Shown here in pieces: positions 25,771 to 33,087 of a stretch of 37,233 bases of DNA. The notes under the pieces were generated by a model, which saw nothing but the letters and a program-made list of their open reading frames with translations, was not told where the DNA came from and made no database searches. The number at the start of each line of letters is the position of its first letter. Position 1 is the stretch's first letter. The stretch comes from JALCLA01 sp965653565. Its GTDB lineage: Bacteria > Pseudomonadota > Gammaproteobacteria > Xanthomonadales > Xanthomonadaceae. The position numbers were made by a program, and so were the translations under genes. Location: contig CBFHAI010000042.1 of NCBI GenBank assembly GCA_965653565.1, forward strand, positions 1 through 37,233. Direction: 5' to 3'.

Positions 25771-26856
25771 ATGAAAGCCACCATTGCACTCCTCCCCGGC
25801 GACGGCATCGGCCCGGAAGTCTGCGCGCAAGGCATCCGCACGCTTGAAGCCATCGCGTCGGCACGCGGCCATCGCTTCACGATCGAGGCCGGCCTCGTCG
25901 GTGGCGCGGCGATCGATGAAACCGGCGATCCGCTGCCGCCCGGCACGATCGATCTGTGCCATCGTGCCGATGCCGTGCTGCTCGGCGCAGTGGGCGGGCC
26001 GAAGTGGTCGGATCCGAACGCGCCGGTGCGCCCCGAACAGGGCCTGCTGAAACTGCGCGCGACGCTCGGCGTCTACGCCAACCTGCGCCCGGTGAAGCCG
26101 CATCCCTCGGCTGCGAAGCATTCGCCGATCAAGCCGGCGCTGCTGCGCGGCGTCGATATTCTGTTCGTGCGCGAACTCACCGGCGGCAGCTACTTTGGTG
26201 CCAAGCGGCGCGAAGGCGATGTGGCCTACGACGAATGCCGCTACAGCGTGCAGGAAATAGAACGTGCCACGCGGCGCGGTGCGCAGCTGGCGCGCGCGCG
26301 GCGCGGCAAGATGACGCATGTCGACAAGGCGAATGTGCTGGAAACTTCGCGTCTGTGGCGCGCCACCGTCTCGCGCGTGATGCGCGAAGAATTTCCCGAC
26401 GTGGAAATCGAACACGTGCTGGTGGACGCGATGGCGATGCACCTGCTCACGCGTCCTGCGGCGTACGATGTGATCCTCACCGAGAACCTGTTCGGGGACA
26501 TCCTCACCGACGAGGCCGCGGTGCTCGCCGGCTCGATGGGTCTGCTGCCGTCGGCGTCGCTCGGCGAAGGCCGCAAAGGCCTGTACGAACCGATCCACGG
26601 CTCGGCGCCGGATATCGCCGGCCGCGGCGTCGCCAATCCCTACGCGACGATTCTTTCCGTCGCGATGCTGCTGCGGCATTCGCTCGGCCTGGCCGAGGAA
26701 GCCACCCTCGTCGAGCGCGCGGTGTCCGATGCGCTCGACGCCGGCGTGATGACGCGCGATCTGAAAAAACGCGGCGCCGTCAGCACCGAACAGGCCGGCG
26801 AGTGGATCGCCACGCAGGTGCAGAAACTGGCGCAGACCGGAGCGCAGGCCGCATGA
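25771..26856 (+). CDS. leuB: 3-isopropylmalate dehydrogenase
   Basis: Oxidative decarboxylation of 3-isopropylmalate to 2-ketoisocaproate with NAD. The 361 residues match LeuB. LLPGDGIGPEVCAQG is at the N terminus, FVRELTGGSYFG near residue 133, and the substrate and magnesium segments DAMAMHLL and ENLFGDILTDEAAVLAGSMGLLPSAS (shown for identification) follow. EPIHGSAPDIAG is intact. The ATG at 25771 fits the family; an upstream in-frame ATG at 25717 lies in the palindromic repeat and is rejected. The stop overlaps the ilvA start as ATGA. Confidence 0.97.
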   Translation: MKATIALLPGDGIGPEVCAQGIRTLEAIASARGHRFTIEAGLVGGAAIDETGDPLPPGTIDLCHRADAVLLGAVGGPKWSDPNAPVRPEQGLLKLRATLGVYANLRPVKPHPSAAKHSPIKPALLRGVDILFVRELTGGSYFGAKRREGDVAYDECRYSVQEIERATRRGAQLARARRGKMTHVDKANVLETSRLWRATVSRVMREEFPDVEIEHVLVDAMAMHLLTRPAAYDVILTENLFGDILTDEAAVLAGSMGLLPSASLGEGRKGLYEPIHGSAPDIAGRGVANPYATILSVAMLLRHSLGLAEEATLVERAVSDALDAGVMTRDLKKRGAVSTEQAGEWIATQVQKLAQTGAQAA

Positions 26857-28424
26857 GCGCGAGCGCGCCGACGCCGCTGTTCGAACGCGCAGCGGTTTCG
26901 CGCATCGACTCGGCGGCCTGGCTGCGCGCCATTCTCACCGCCCCGGTCTACGATGTCGCGCGCCGCACGCCGCTCGATGCGGCGCCGCGCTTGTCGGCAC
27001 GGCTCGGCGCGCAGGTGCTGCTGAAACGCGAAGACCTGCAGCCGGTGTTCTCGTTCAAGTTGCGCGGCGCCTACAACCGGCTGATGCAGTTGTCGCCGTT
27101 GGAGCGCACGCGCGGCGTGCTGGCGGTGTCGGCCGGCAATCACGCGCAGGGTGTCGCGCTCGGCGCGCAGCGGCTCGGCATCGATGCGGTGATCGTGATG
27201 CCGGCCACGACGCCGCGCATCAAGATCGCGGCCGTCGAATCGCTCGGCGCGCGCATCGTGCTGCATGGCGATTCCTACGACGACGCCGCCGCGCACGGCC
27301 GCGCGCTGGCCGTCGCGGAAGGCCGCACGCTGATCCATCCCTATGACGACGACGCGGTGATCGCCGGCCAGGGCACCGTCGCGATGGAACTGCTCGCGCA
27401 ACATCAGGCGCCGCTCGACGCGGTGTTCATCCCGGTCGGCGGGGGTGGTTTGTGCGCCGGCATGGCGGTGTATCTGAAGGCGCTCAATCCGCAGACGCGC
27501 GTGATCGCGGTGGAGCCCGACGATGCGGCCTGCCTCGCTGCCGCGATGCGCGCCGATCGTCCGGTGCGGCTCGATCAGATCGGCCTGTTCGTCGATGGCT
27601 GCGCGGTGCGGCAGATCGGCGATGCACCGTTCGCGCTGCTGCGCGAATTCGTCGACGAAGTGATCACCGTCGATGCCGATCAGGTGTGCGCGGCGATCCG
27701 CGATGTGTTCGAGGAAACGCGCTCGATCGTAGAACCGGCCGGCGCGCTCGCGGTGGCCGGGCTCAAACACTGGGCGAGCGGCAACGCCGTCGCCGGCATG
27801 CATCTGGCCGCTGTGTTGAGCGGGGCCAACATGAATTTCGATCGGCTCGGCCATGTCGCCGAACGCGCCGGCATCGGCGAGCAGCACGAAGCCCTGTTCG
27901 GCGTGACGATTCCGGAACGGCCCGGCAGTTTCCTCGCCTTCTGCCGCAGCATCGGCCGCCGTGCGGTGACCGAATTCAATTATCGCTGGCACGGATCGAG
28001 CGCCGCGCAGGTGTATGTCGGCGTGCAGTTGAAGGGCGGCAATGCGGAACGTTTGACGATCCGCCAGACGCTCGAAAACGAAGGCTACGCCTGCGCCGAC
28101 TACACCGAGAACGAAGTCGCCCGGCTGCATGTGCGGCATCTGGTCGGTGGGCCCGCCGCGGGGCTCGGCCGCGAACGCCTGTTCCGGTTCGAGTTTCCGG
28201 AGCGGCCGGGGGCCTTGCTGCAGTTTCTCGAAACGCTCGGCACGCGCTGGAACATCAGCCTGTTCCACTATCGCAACCACGGTGCCGCCTATGGCCGGGT
28301 GTTGGCCGGCTTCGAAGTCGAGAACGGCGACGACGCGGCCTTCGAGGCCGATCTGGCGAGCCTGGATTTCTGGAACTGCGAAGAAACCGGCAACCCGGCG
28401 CTGCAACAATTCGTCGCGCGATGA
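26853..28424 (+). CDS. ilvA: threonine ammonia-lyase, biosynthetic, with two ACT-like domains
   Basis: Converts threonine to 2-ketobutyrate, the isoleucine-specific entry step. The 523 residues match the long allosteric form (E. coli 514). The pyridoxal lysine is K69 in VFSFKLRGAYNR. SAGNHAQGVA and the phosphate loop VGGGGLCAG follow. Residues about 340-523 hold two ACT-like regulatory repeats, beginning FGVTIPERPGSFLAFC and FRFEFPERPGALLQFLETLG. This form is normally inhibited by isoleucine. The ATG overlaps the leuB stop by 4 bp (ATGA). It is the last gene of the operon; no clear terminator was seen in the 65 bp after it. Confidence 0.96.
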   Translation: MSASAPTPLFERAAVSRIDSAAWLRAILTAPVYDVARRTPLDAAPRLSARLGAQVLLKREDLQPVFSFKLRGAYNRLMQLSPLERTRGVLAVSAGNHAQGVALGAQRLGIDAVIVMPATTPRIKIAAVESLGARIVLHGDSYDDAAAHGRALAVAEGRTLIHPYDDDAVIAGQGTVAMELLAQHQAPLDAVFIPVGGGGLCAGMAVYLKALNPQTRVIAVEPDDAACLAAAMRADRPVRLDQIGLFVDGCAVRQIGDAPFALLREFVDEVITVDADQVCAAIRDVFEETRSIVEPAGALAVAGLKHWASGNAVAGMHLAAVLSGANMNFDRLGHVAERAGIGEQHEALFGVTIPERPGSFLAFCRSIGRRAVTEFNYRWHGSSAAQVYVGVQLKGGNAERLTIRQTLENEGYACADYTENEVARLHVRHLVGGPAAGLGRERLFRFEFPERPGALLQFLETLGTRWNISLFHYRNHGAAYGRVLAGFEVENGDDAAFEADLASLDFWNCEETGNPALQQFVAR

Positions 28425-28489
28425 AACGTTGCACAGCGGTCATCGAGCTGCGCTAACCTGCGCGCCTTGCCGTTTTCGAAGAATCGCCG

Positions 28490-29278
28490 ATGTACCGCTT
28501 CGCCATCGCCTTGCTGTTGTTTTCGCTGACCGTTTCCGACGCGCTCGCCTGGAGCGAAATGGGCCACCGACTGGTCGGCGAGTTGGCGCAGCGGCGCCTG
28601 TCGCCGGCCGCGCAACGGGAAGTGGCGATACTGCTCGCGGGTGAGGCCGAGCCTACGCTCGCGGGCGTATCGGCGTGGCCGGACACGATCCGCGACCAAC
28701 CCGAATACAGGCACACCGGCCCGTTCCACTACGTGCGCATCAACGACGCGAACTGCGTGTTCAACCGCGCGCGCGATTGCGCCAACGGCGCCTGCGTGGT
28801 CGATGCGATCGAGCATTATCGCGATGTGCTTGCCGATCGTTCGCGCTCCCGCGCAGAACGCGCTGAAGCCCTGAAATTCGTCGTGCATTTCGTCGGCGAC
28901 GTGCATCAGCCTTTGCATTCGGGCCATCGCCCGGACAAGGGCGGCAACGAATTCCAGATCAACCTGCGCGGCGAAGGCGCCAACCTGCATTCGGTGTGGG
29001 ACTACCACGTGCTGGCCAGCGGCAAGCGCAGTTTCGCCGAATGGATCGCACTGCTCGAAACTCAACCGGTCGCCGCGGTTGCCACTTCGCCGGCGCAGTG
29101 GGCCGAAGCTTCGTGCCGCAAGACCAACGAAGCGGGTTTCTACCCGCGCAAACCGGGCAAACTGTCGCCCGCATATCTCGATGCAAACCGCGACTACGCC
29201 GCGCAGCGCATCCGCGAAGCGGCGGCGGAACTCGCGGCGATGCTGGAACGCGCGCTGACTGGCGAGATGATGCGCTGA
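28490..29278 (+). CDS. secreted S1/P1-type zinc nuclease
   Basis: A phospholipase-C/P1-nuclease family enzyme that cleaves single-stranded nucleic acid. The signal peptide (residues 1-20, ending DALA) leaves the mature N-terminal W21, whose amino group is a zinc ligand in this family. The other ligands follow the P1 spacing: H26, D65, H80, H133, D137, H143, H167 and D171. The last two lie in NLHSVWDYH. The total of 262 residues fits. It starts 65 bp after ilvA on the same strand, so read-through from the operon is possible, but its role (phosphate or nucleotide scavenging) is unrelated. GAAGAA lies near the ATG. Confidence 0.95.
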   Translation: MYRFAIALLLFSLTVSDALAWSEMGHRLVGELAQRRLSPAAQREVAILLAGEAEPTLAGVSAWPDTIRDQPEYRHTGPFHYVRINDANCVFNRARDCANGACVVDAIEHYRDVLADRSRSRAERAEALKFVVHFVGDVHQPLHSGHRPDKGGNEFQINLRGEGANLHSVWDYHVLASGKRSFAEWIALLETQPVAAVATSPAQWAEASCRKTNEAGFYPRKPGKLSPAYLDANRDYAAQRIREAAAELAAMLERALTGEMMR

Positions 29279-29290
29279 CCTGAAAGAGCA

Positions 29291-29393
29291 GAGCGGGACG
29301 CAAAGGACGCGAAGTAAAAAGAAAGGACGCGAAGAAGAATATCTTGGCTTTCTCTGCGTCCTTTCTTTTAACTCTGCGTCCTTTGCGTCCCGC
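29291..29393. repeat. 103-bp element with GAGCGGGACGCAAAGGACGC ends
   Basis: The left end is identical in 20 bp to the left end at 20797. The right end (29376-29393) is its 18-bp reverse complement. The inner part is shorter than in the 176-bp copy. No ORF lies inside. It sits between two convergent genes. Confidence 0.88.
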
Positions 29394-29417
29394 CTTGGCT
29401 TTGCTTTTCAAAGCGCC

Positions 29418-29933
29418 CTACGGAGCGCTACCAACCCGCAGCAACGCCCGCACGCTCGGTTCGAGCGCCGTCATGCCGGCATCGCGGCCGAGGGCGAGGG
29501 CGTTGTCGGTGACGCCGCTGCCGAACCAGGCGTCGGCCAGTGCCAGCAGAGCGCCGGCGCGGTTGGCGCTGCTGCAATGCACGAGCACCGATGGCGGGGA
29601 ACTGATCAGCACTTTCTGCAGCGCGGCGGCGGCGACGCGCGTGAGGTCGTCGGCATCGCGGATCGGGATGTGCAGATAGGCCAGTCCGGCGGCGGCCACT
29701 TCGGCGGCTTCGTCGCGGTCGGGCAATTCATCGTCGGGACGCAGGTTCACCACGGTGCGCACGCCGGCACGCGCCAGCGGACCCCAGGCGCCCTGGCCCG
29801 GCTGGCCACAGGTGCAAAGCCCCGGACGGGGCGTCCGCAGCACGGGCATCTGGCGGGTGGTGGTCGGAATCGTGGGCACGTCGGCTCTCATCGCAGGCCG
29901 CGCTGCGGGAGTCTTGCATCGGCGCCGACGCAT
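29418..29933 (-). CDS. DUF442-like tyrosine-phosphatase-family protein
   Basis: A protein of up to 171 residues. The active-site segment VLVHCSSANRAGALLALADAW (cut here) has the HC-x4-R pattern of the COG3453/DUF442 group rather than the HC-x5-R of classical tyrosine phosphatases. RTPRPGLCTCGQPG and VNLRPDDELPDRDEA fit the N-terminal half of this group. The members are thought to be phosphatases or sulfur-handling enzymes; activity is not shown by sequence. The start is uncertain: ATGs at 29933, 29891 and 29849 are in frame, and none has a clear ribosome site. It is divergent from the TauE/SafE gene across a gap with a palindrome. Confidence 0.75.
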   Translation of the reverse strand: MRRRRCKTPAARPAMRADVPTIPTTTRQMPVLRTPRPGLCTCGQPGQGAWGPLARAGVRTVVNLRPDDELPDRDEAAEVAAAGLAYLHIPIRDADDLTRVAAAALQKVLISSPPSVLVHCSSANRAGALLALADAWFGSGVTDNALALGRDAGMTALEPSVRALLRVGSAP

Positions 29934-29997
29934 CGCGGGAAGTGCGGGCGATGGTAGCAGACGATGCGACAGGCACAGCCGTTTTGCGGCGCAGCGT

Positions 29998-30018
29998 GTA
30001 AGGTTTGCAAAACGTTAC
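29998..30018. promoter_or_regulatory. candidate operator between the DUF442-like and TauE/SafE genes
   Basis: A 21-bp imperfect palindrome, GTAA-g-GTTT-gca-AAAC-g-TTAC, with eight of ten positions paired. It lies 31 bp before the permease start and 64 bp before the divergent gene. No regulator gene is adjacent, so the binding protein is unknown. Confidence 0.5.
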
Positions 30019-30049
30019 CCGCGCCGACACCCCGCTACGCTTGCCCGCC

Positions 30050-30802
30050 ATGACTGAAACCGAACTCCTGCTCGCCGCGCTGTTCTTCGTCGTGGCGGTG
30101 CTCTATTCGTCGGTCGGTCACGCCGGCGCCAGCGGCTATATCGCGTCGATGGCGCTGGTCGGGCTGCTGCCCGAACAGATCCGGCCCACCGCGCTCGCAT
30201 TGAACCTGCTGGTCGGCGGCATCGGCCTGTTCCGATTCTGGCGCGGCGGCCACGTGCAGTGGCGCAGCGTGCTGCCTTTCGTGCTGGCCTCCGCGCCCGC
30301 CGCGTTCTTCGCGGCGCAGATCAAACTGCCGAAGGAATATTACGAAACGCTGCTCGGACTCGTGCTGCTGGTCGCGGCCTTCGGCGTATTCCGCAGCGCG
30401 CGCCGCGCCGTGCAGGACGATGCGCAACTCGCGCCGGCCAAACCGATTCCTTGGCTGCCGGCGTTGCTGGTCGGCGGCGTCATCGGCGTGCTGTCCGGCC
30501 TCACCGGCACCGGCGGCGCGATCTTCCTCACCCCGCTGCTGCTGTTCGCGCACTGGGCGCGCACGCGCGAGGCTTCGGGCATCTCGGTCGCCTTCGTCTG
30601 GATCAACTCGGCGCTCGGTCTGGCCGGCCTGTGGAAATCGACCGGCGCCCTGCCGGATGCGTTGCCGATCTGGATGGGCGTGGTCGCCGTCGGTGCCTTG
30701 CTCGGCACGCAATTCGGATTGCGCTGGCTGCCGATTTCGGGCTTGCGCTATGCGTTGAGCGTGGTGTTGCTGATTGCGGCGGGGAAGTTGTTGCTTGCCT
30801 GA
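30050..30802 (+). CDS. TauE/SafE family membrane permease
   Basis: A 250-residue polytopic membrane protein with about seven or eight hydrophobic segments. The duplicated family signature shows as YSSVGHAGASGYIASMALVG near residue 20 and VLSGLTGTGGAIFLTPLLL near residue 148. The family moves sulfite, sulfonates or other organic anions across the inner membrane; the substrate here is not determined. The ATG at 30050 is chosen because the upstream in-frame ATG at 30005 overlaps the palindromic operator and adds a non-conserved stretch. Pairing with a DUF442-like protein recalls sulfide or persulfide detoxification loci in other bacteria, an inference only. Confidence 0.88.
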   Translation: MTETELLLAALFFVVAVLYSSVGHAGASGYIASMALVGLLPEQIRPTALALNLLVGGIGLFRFWRGGHVQWRSVLPFVLASAPAAFFAAQIKLPKEYYETLLGLVLLVAAFGVFRSARRAVQDDAQLAPAKPIPWLPALLVGGVIGVLSGLTGTGGAIFLTPLLLFAHWARTREASGISVAFVWINSALGLAGLWKSTGALPDALPIWMGVVAVGALLGTQFGLRWLPISGLRYALSVVLLIAAGKLLLA

Positions 30803-30829
30803 TGGCGGCGGCGCTGCGTTGAAGGCTTC

Positions 30830-30875
30830 GGGAATCGGGAATCGGAATCCGGAATGGAGAATCGGGTATCGGGGG
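30830..30875. repeat. GGGAATCGGGA-type repeat, diverged
   Basis: GGGAATCGGGAATCGGAATCC and diverged GGAATGGAGAATCGGGTATCGGGG (partial) lie between the convergent TauE/SafE and M56 genes. No mirrored arm is seen. The rest of the 157-bp gap is C- and G-rich and holds no gene. Confidence 0.65.
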
Positions 30876-30959
30876 AAAGGGCGGGGGGGCGGCAACCCAT
30901 TACCCACAGCCCCGTACCCCCCCCAACGCCCAAGCCAAGCGCGAAGCGCCGCCCACCAC

Positions 30960-32201
30960 TTAGCGGCGAATGTAGATCTCGTCGAGCGTATTCGGCGCCG
31001 GCGGCGGCAGCGGTTCGTCATCCGGCACCGGCGCGTCGAGCGAAAACGTCACCGGCACCAGCACCCAATGCGATATCGCCGTGTGTCCGTCGCTGGCCGG
31101 AACGAAACGCCACTTGCGCACGGTGGCGATCGCGGCCTCGTCGAGGCGCGCGGCGCCGGCGGATTCTTCCACTTCCACCTGCTCGGGCACGCCTTCGCGG
31201 TTCACCAGCACGCGCAGCATCACCTTGCCCTGCTCGCGTGCGGCGAGCGCTTCTTCCGGATATTTCGGCGGCGAAATGCGCGCATAGGCCGGACCGGTCA
31301 CCGCCTCGTTCGCTGCCGGCTGCGAGGCCCATGCTGCGTAGGCGCACGTCAGCGACAGCGTCGTTGCGAGCATCAATCCAACGCCTGCGCGCCTGGCGCC
31401 CGGCGCGGCGCGCTTGAGCAGCGCGATGCGTTGCGTGAGCGGATGCGCCGGCTGCCAGTGACAGCCGAGCGGCGATTCGAAGCCGCTGAACTGCGCCTTG
31501 AGCATCGCATCGGCATAACTGCGGCGCGCCTGCGGCCGCTGTGCGAGCACGATGGCATCGACCGCGAGTTCCTGATCGAAGCGGAAACACGCTACCGCCC
31601 GATGCACCAGCGGGTTGAACCACTGCACGCAGCGGATCGCGAGCGCGAACAGATTGAACAGCAGATCGCCGCGCGCCACATGCACGGCTTCGTGGCGCAG
31701 GATCAGATCGCGTTCTTCGGCGTTGTAGCGACGGTCGAAATCGGCCGGCACCACGATGCGTCCGCGCAGCACACCGACGACGGCAGGACCGGCCGACGGC
31801 GAATCGGTTTCGAGCGCGCCGTCCGAACGCGGCCGCAATGCGCCGAGTTCGCGCCGGAAGCGGCGCTGGCGCAGCAGGTCGATGCACAACAGGACCAGCG
31901 CGCCGACGCACCAGACGCCGAGCAGCCACGTCATGTAACCGCCCTGCGCCGCATTCGCCAATTCGCGTGTCGGCGCCGCAATTGCCTGCGGCAAGGCCGC
32001 GATCGCCGGCAGCACACTCTGCGATGACGGCGCCGGCAACAACACCGCCACGCCCGCCAGCGGCACCAGCGCCCACACCGGATACGCGACGCGCGCACCG
32101 AACAGCGCGCGCAACGGCCGGCGCAGCAGCAGCACCACCGCCGCAGCCAGCGTGATGGCAAGCGAAGCCTCGAACAGCGCGTTCATCGATGTCGAAATCA
32201 T
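30960..32201 (-). CDS. M56 (BlaR1-like) membrane metallopeptidase with C-terminal TonB domain
   Basis: A 413-residue inner-membrane protein. It has membrane segments near residues 10-26, 38-56 and 90-110, and a zinc motif H170-E-A-V-H174 followed by FDQELAVDA. A fourth membrane segment is near 285-305, and a periplasmic TonB-type domain lies near 320-395 (YPEEALAAREQGKVMLRVLV, WRFVPA). BlaR1 relatives sense an external signal and cut a BlaI-type repressor. Here the usual penicillin-binding sensor is replaced by a TonB domain, so the ligand is unlikely to be a beta-lactam (inference). The ATG overlaps the blaI stop by 4 bp. It ends in DEIYIRR, like the TonB protein at 32634. Confidence 0.88.
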   Translation of the reverse strand: MISTSMNALFEASLAITLAAAVVLLLRRPLRALFGARVAYPVWALVPLAGVAVLLPAPSSQSVLPAIAALPQAIAAPTRELANAAQGGYMTWLLGVWCVGALVLLCIDLLRQRRFRRELGALRPRSDGALETDSPSAGPAVVGVLRGRIVVPADFDRRYNAEERDLILRHEAVHVARGDLLFNLFALAIRCVQWFNPLVHRAVACFRFDQELAVDAIVLAQRPQARRSYADAMLKAQFSGFESPLGCHWQPAHPLTQRIALLKRAAPGARRAGVGLMLATTLSLTCAYAAWASQPAANEAVTGPAYARISPPKYPEEALAAREQGKVMLRVLVNREGVPEQVEVEESAGAARLDEAAIATVRKWRFVPASDGHTAISHWVLVPVTFSLDAPVPDDEPLPPPAPNTLDEIYIRR

Positions 32202-32560
32202 TTGTCGAGTTCCTCGATCAGTTTCTTCAGGTCGGCGATGTCTTTCTTGCTGAGTTTGCGCTGCTCGGAAAAGTGCGCCACCAGTGGCGCCACGCGACCG
32301 CCGAACAGGCGATCGAGCAGGCCCTTACTCTCGCGCAGCAGCCAGTCTTCGCGTTTGAGCACTGGCGAATACAGATAACGGCGGCCATCCCTGATCGCCT
32401 CGATCGCGCCCTTCTTGAGCAAGCGGTTGAGCAGCGTCTTGATCGTCGGTTCCTGCCATTGCTGCGCCTGCGCCAGCGCCGCCACCACCTCTTCCGCGGC
32501 GGCCGGGCTCTTCTGCCACAGCGTTTGCATCACGATGCTTTCGGCTTCGCTGATTTGCAT
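32198..32560 (-). CDS. blaI: BlaI/MecI-type transcriptional repressor
   Basis: A 120-residue winged-helix repressor. MQISEAESIVMQTLWQKSP and the recognition region EPTIKTLLNRLLKKGAI, then the wing DGRRYLYSPVL, match the family; the C-terminal helical part carries dimerisation and the cleavage site. The start at 32560 is preferred over 32650, because the longer form would put an operator and promoter (32595-32623) inside the gene and exceed the family length. It presumably represses its own promoter and that of the M56 gene at 33088. Coupled to the downstream M56 peptidase by ATGA. Confidence 0.88.
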   Translation of the reverse strand: MQISEAESIVMQTLWQKSPAAAEEVVAALAQAQQWQEPTIKTLLNRLLKKGAIEAIRDGRRYLYSPVLKREDWLLRESKGLLDRLFGGRVAPLVAHFSEQRKLSKKDIADLKKLIEELDK

Positions 32561-32594
32561 TGGAGTGTCGCTTCCGTCCCTGGCCGAGGTGCTG

Positions 32595-32623
32595 AAATTA
32601 CGCGCGTAATCCGCTGCGGTCAA
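32595..32623 (-). promoter_or_regulatory. blaI promoter with palindromic operator
   Basis: On the minus strand, TTGACC (32618-32623), 17 bp, then TAATTT (32595-32600). The perfect palindrome ATTACGC-GCGTAAT (32597-32610) covers the -10 box and part of the spacer. A repressor here would block RNA polymerase. The same layout recurs at 35059-35088. Confidence 0.8.
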
Positions 32624-32633
32624 TGCGGCCCGG

Positions 32634-33032
32634 TCAGGGTTTGCGGACATGGATTTCGTCCAGCGCCGCGATGGCTTCGGCGAGCGGTTCGAAGCGGATC
32701 GGCACGCGCACCCAGGCGGCCACGGACTTGCCGTCGCGTTGCGCCGGGGTGAAGGCCCACTTCGACACGCCGGCCACGGCGGCTTCGTCGAACGCGCTGG
32801 AGCCCGACGATTGATCGAGTTCGACTTGCTCCGGCTTTCCGTCGACGCCGACGAGCACTTTCACCATCACGCTGCCATGACCGGTCGCGCCGACGGGATA
32901 GGTCAGGCGACTGATGCGTGCGTATCCCGGATCGGTGGCGGTGGCATCGGATTCCGCCGGCGCGGCGAACACGAGCAATGTCATCAACAACAGGGCGGCG
33001 GTCAACGGGGCGCGACAAGCAGTACGGTTCAT
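32634..33032 (-). CDS. exported TonB-domain protein
   Basis: A 132-residue protein with a signal-like segment at residues 1-26 (MNRTACRAPLTAALLLMTLL, ending APA). The rest is a single TonB C-terminal domain: YARISRLTYPVGATG, GSVMVKVLVGVDGKPEQVEL, FDEAAVAGVSKWAFTPAQ. It ends in DEIHVRKP. It resembles the C-terminal domain of the M56 protein at 30960 from YARIS to the last residues, which points to module duplication. With no proline-rich periplasm-spanning region it is not a normal TonB energy transducer. The start at 33032 has GGAG 8 nt upstream. The gene is 55 bp after the M56 gene at 33088, probably in one transcript. Confidence 0.82.
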   Translation of the reverse strand: MNRTACRAPLTAALLLMTLLVFAAPAESDATATDPGYARISRLTYPVGATGHGSVMVKVLVGVDGKPEQVELDQSSGSSAFDEAAVAGVSKWAFTPAQRDGKSVAAWVRVPIRFEPLAEAIAALDEIHVRKP

Positions 33033-33087
33033 TGGTTTGCTCCAGCGGGATTGGGGAAAGGTCAATGCGGAACGACGACGGTCGGAT

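Noticed and set aside
29418..29933. Classical protein tyrosine phosphatase
   Set aside because: The active site is HC-x4-R (HCSSANR), not HC-x5-R, so the DUF442/COG3453 group is the better match.
32561..32650. 30-codon N-terminal extension of blaI
   Set aside because: It would bury a promoter and a perfect operator palindrome inside the gene and overlap the end of the TonB gene; the 120-residue form matches the family.
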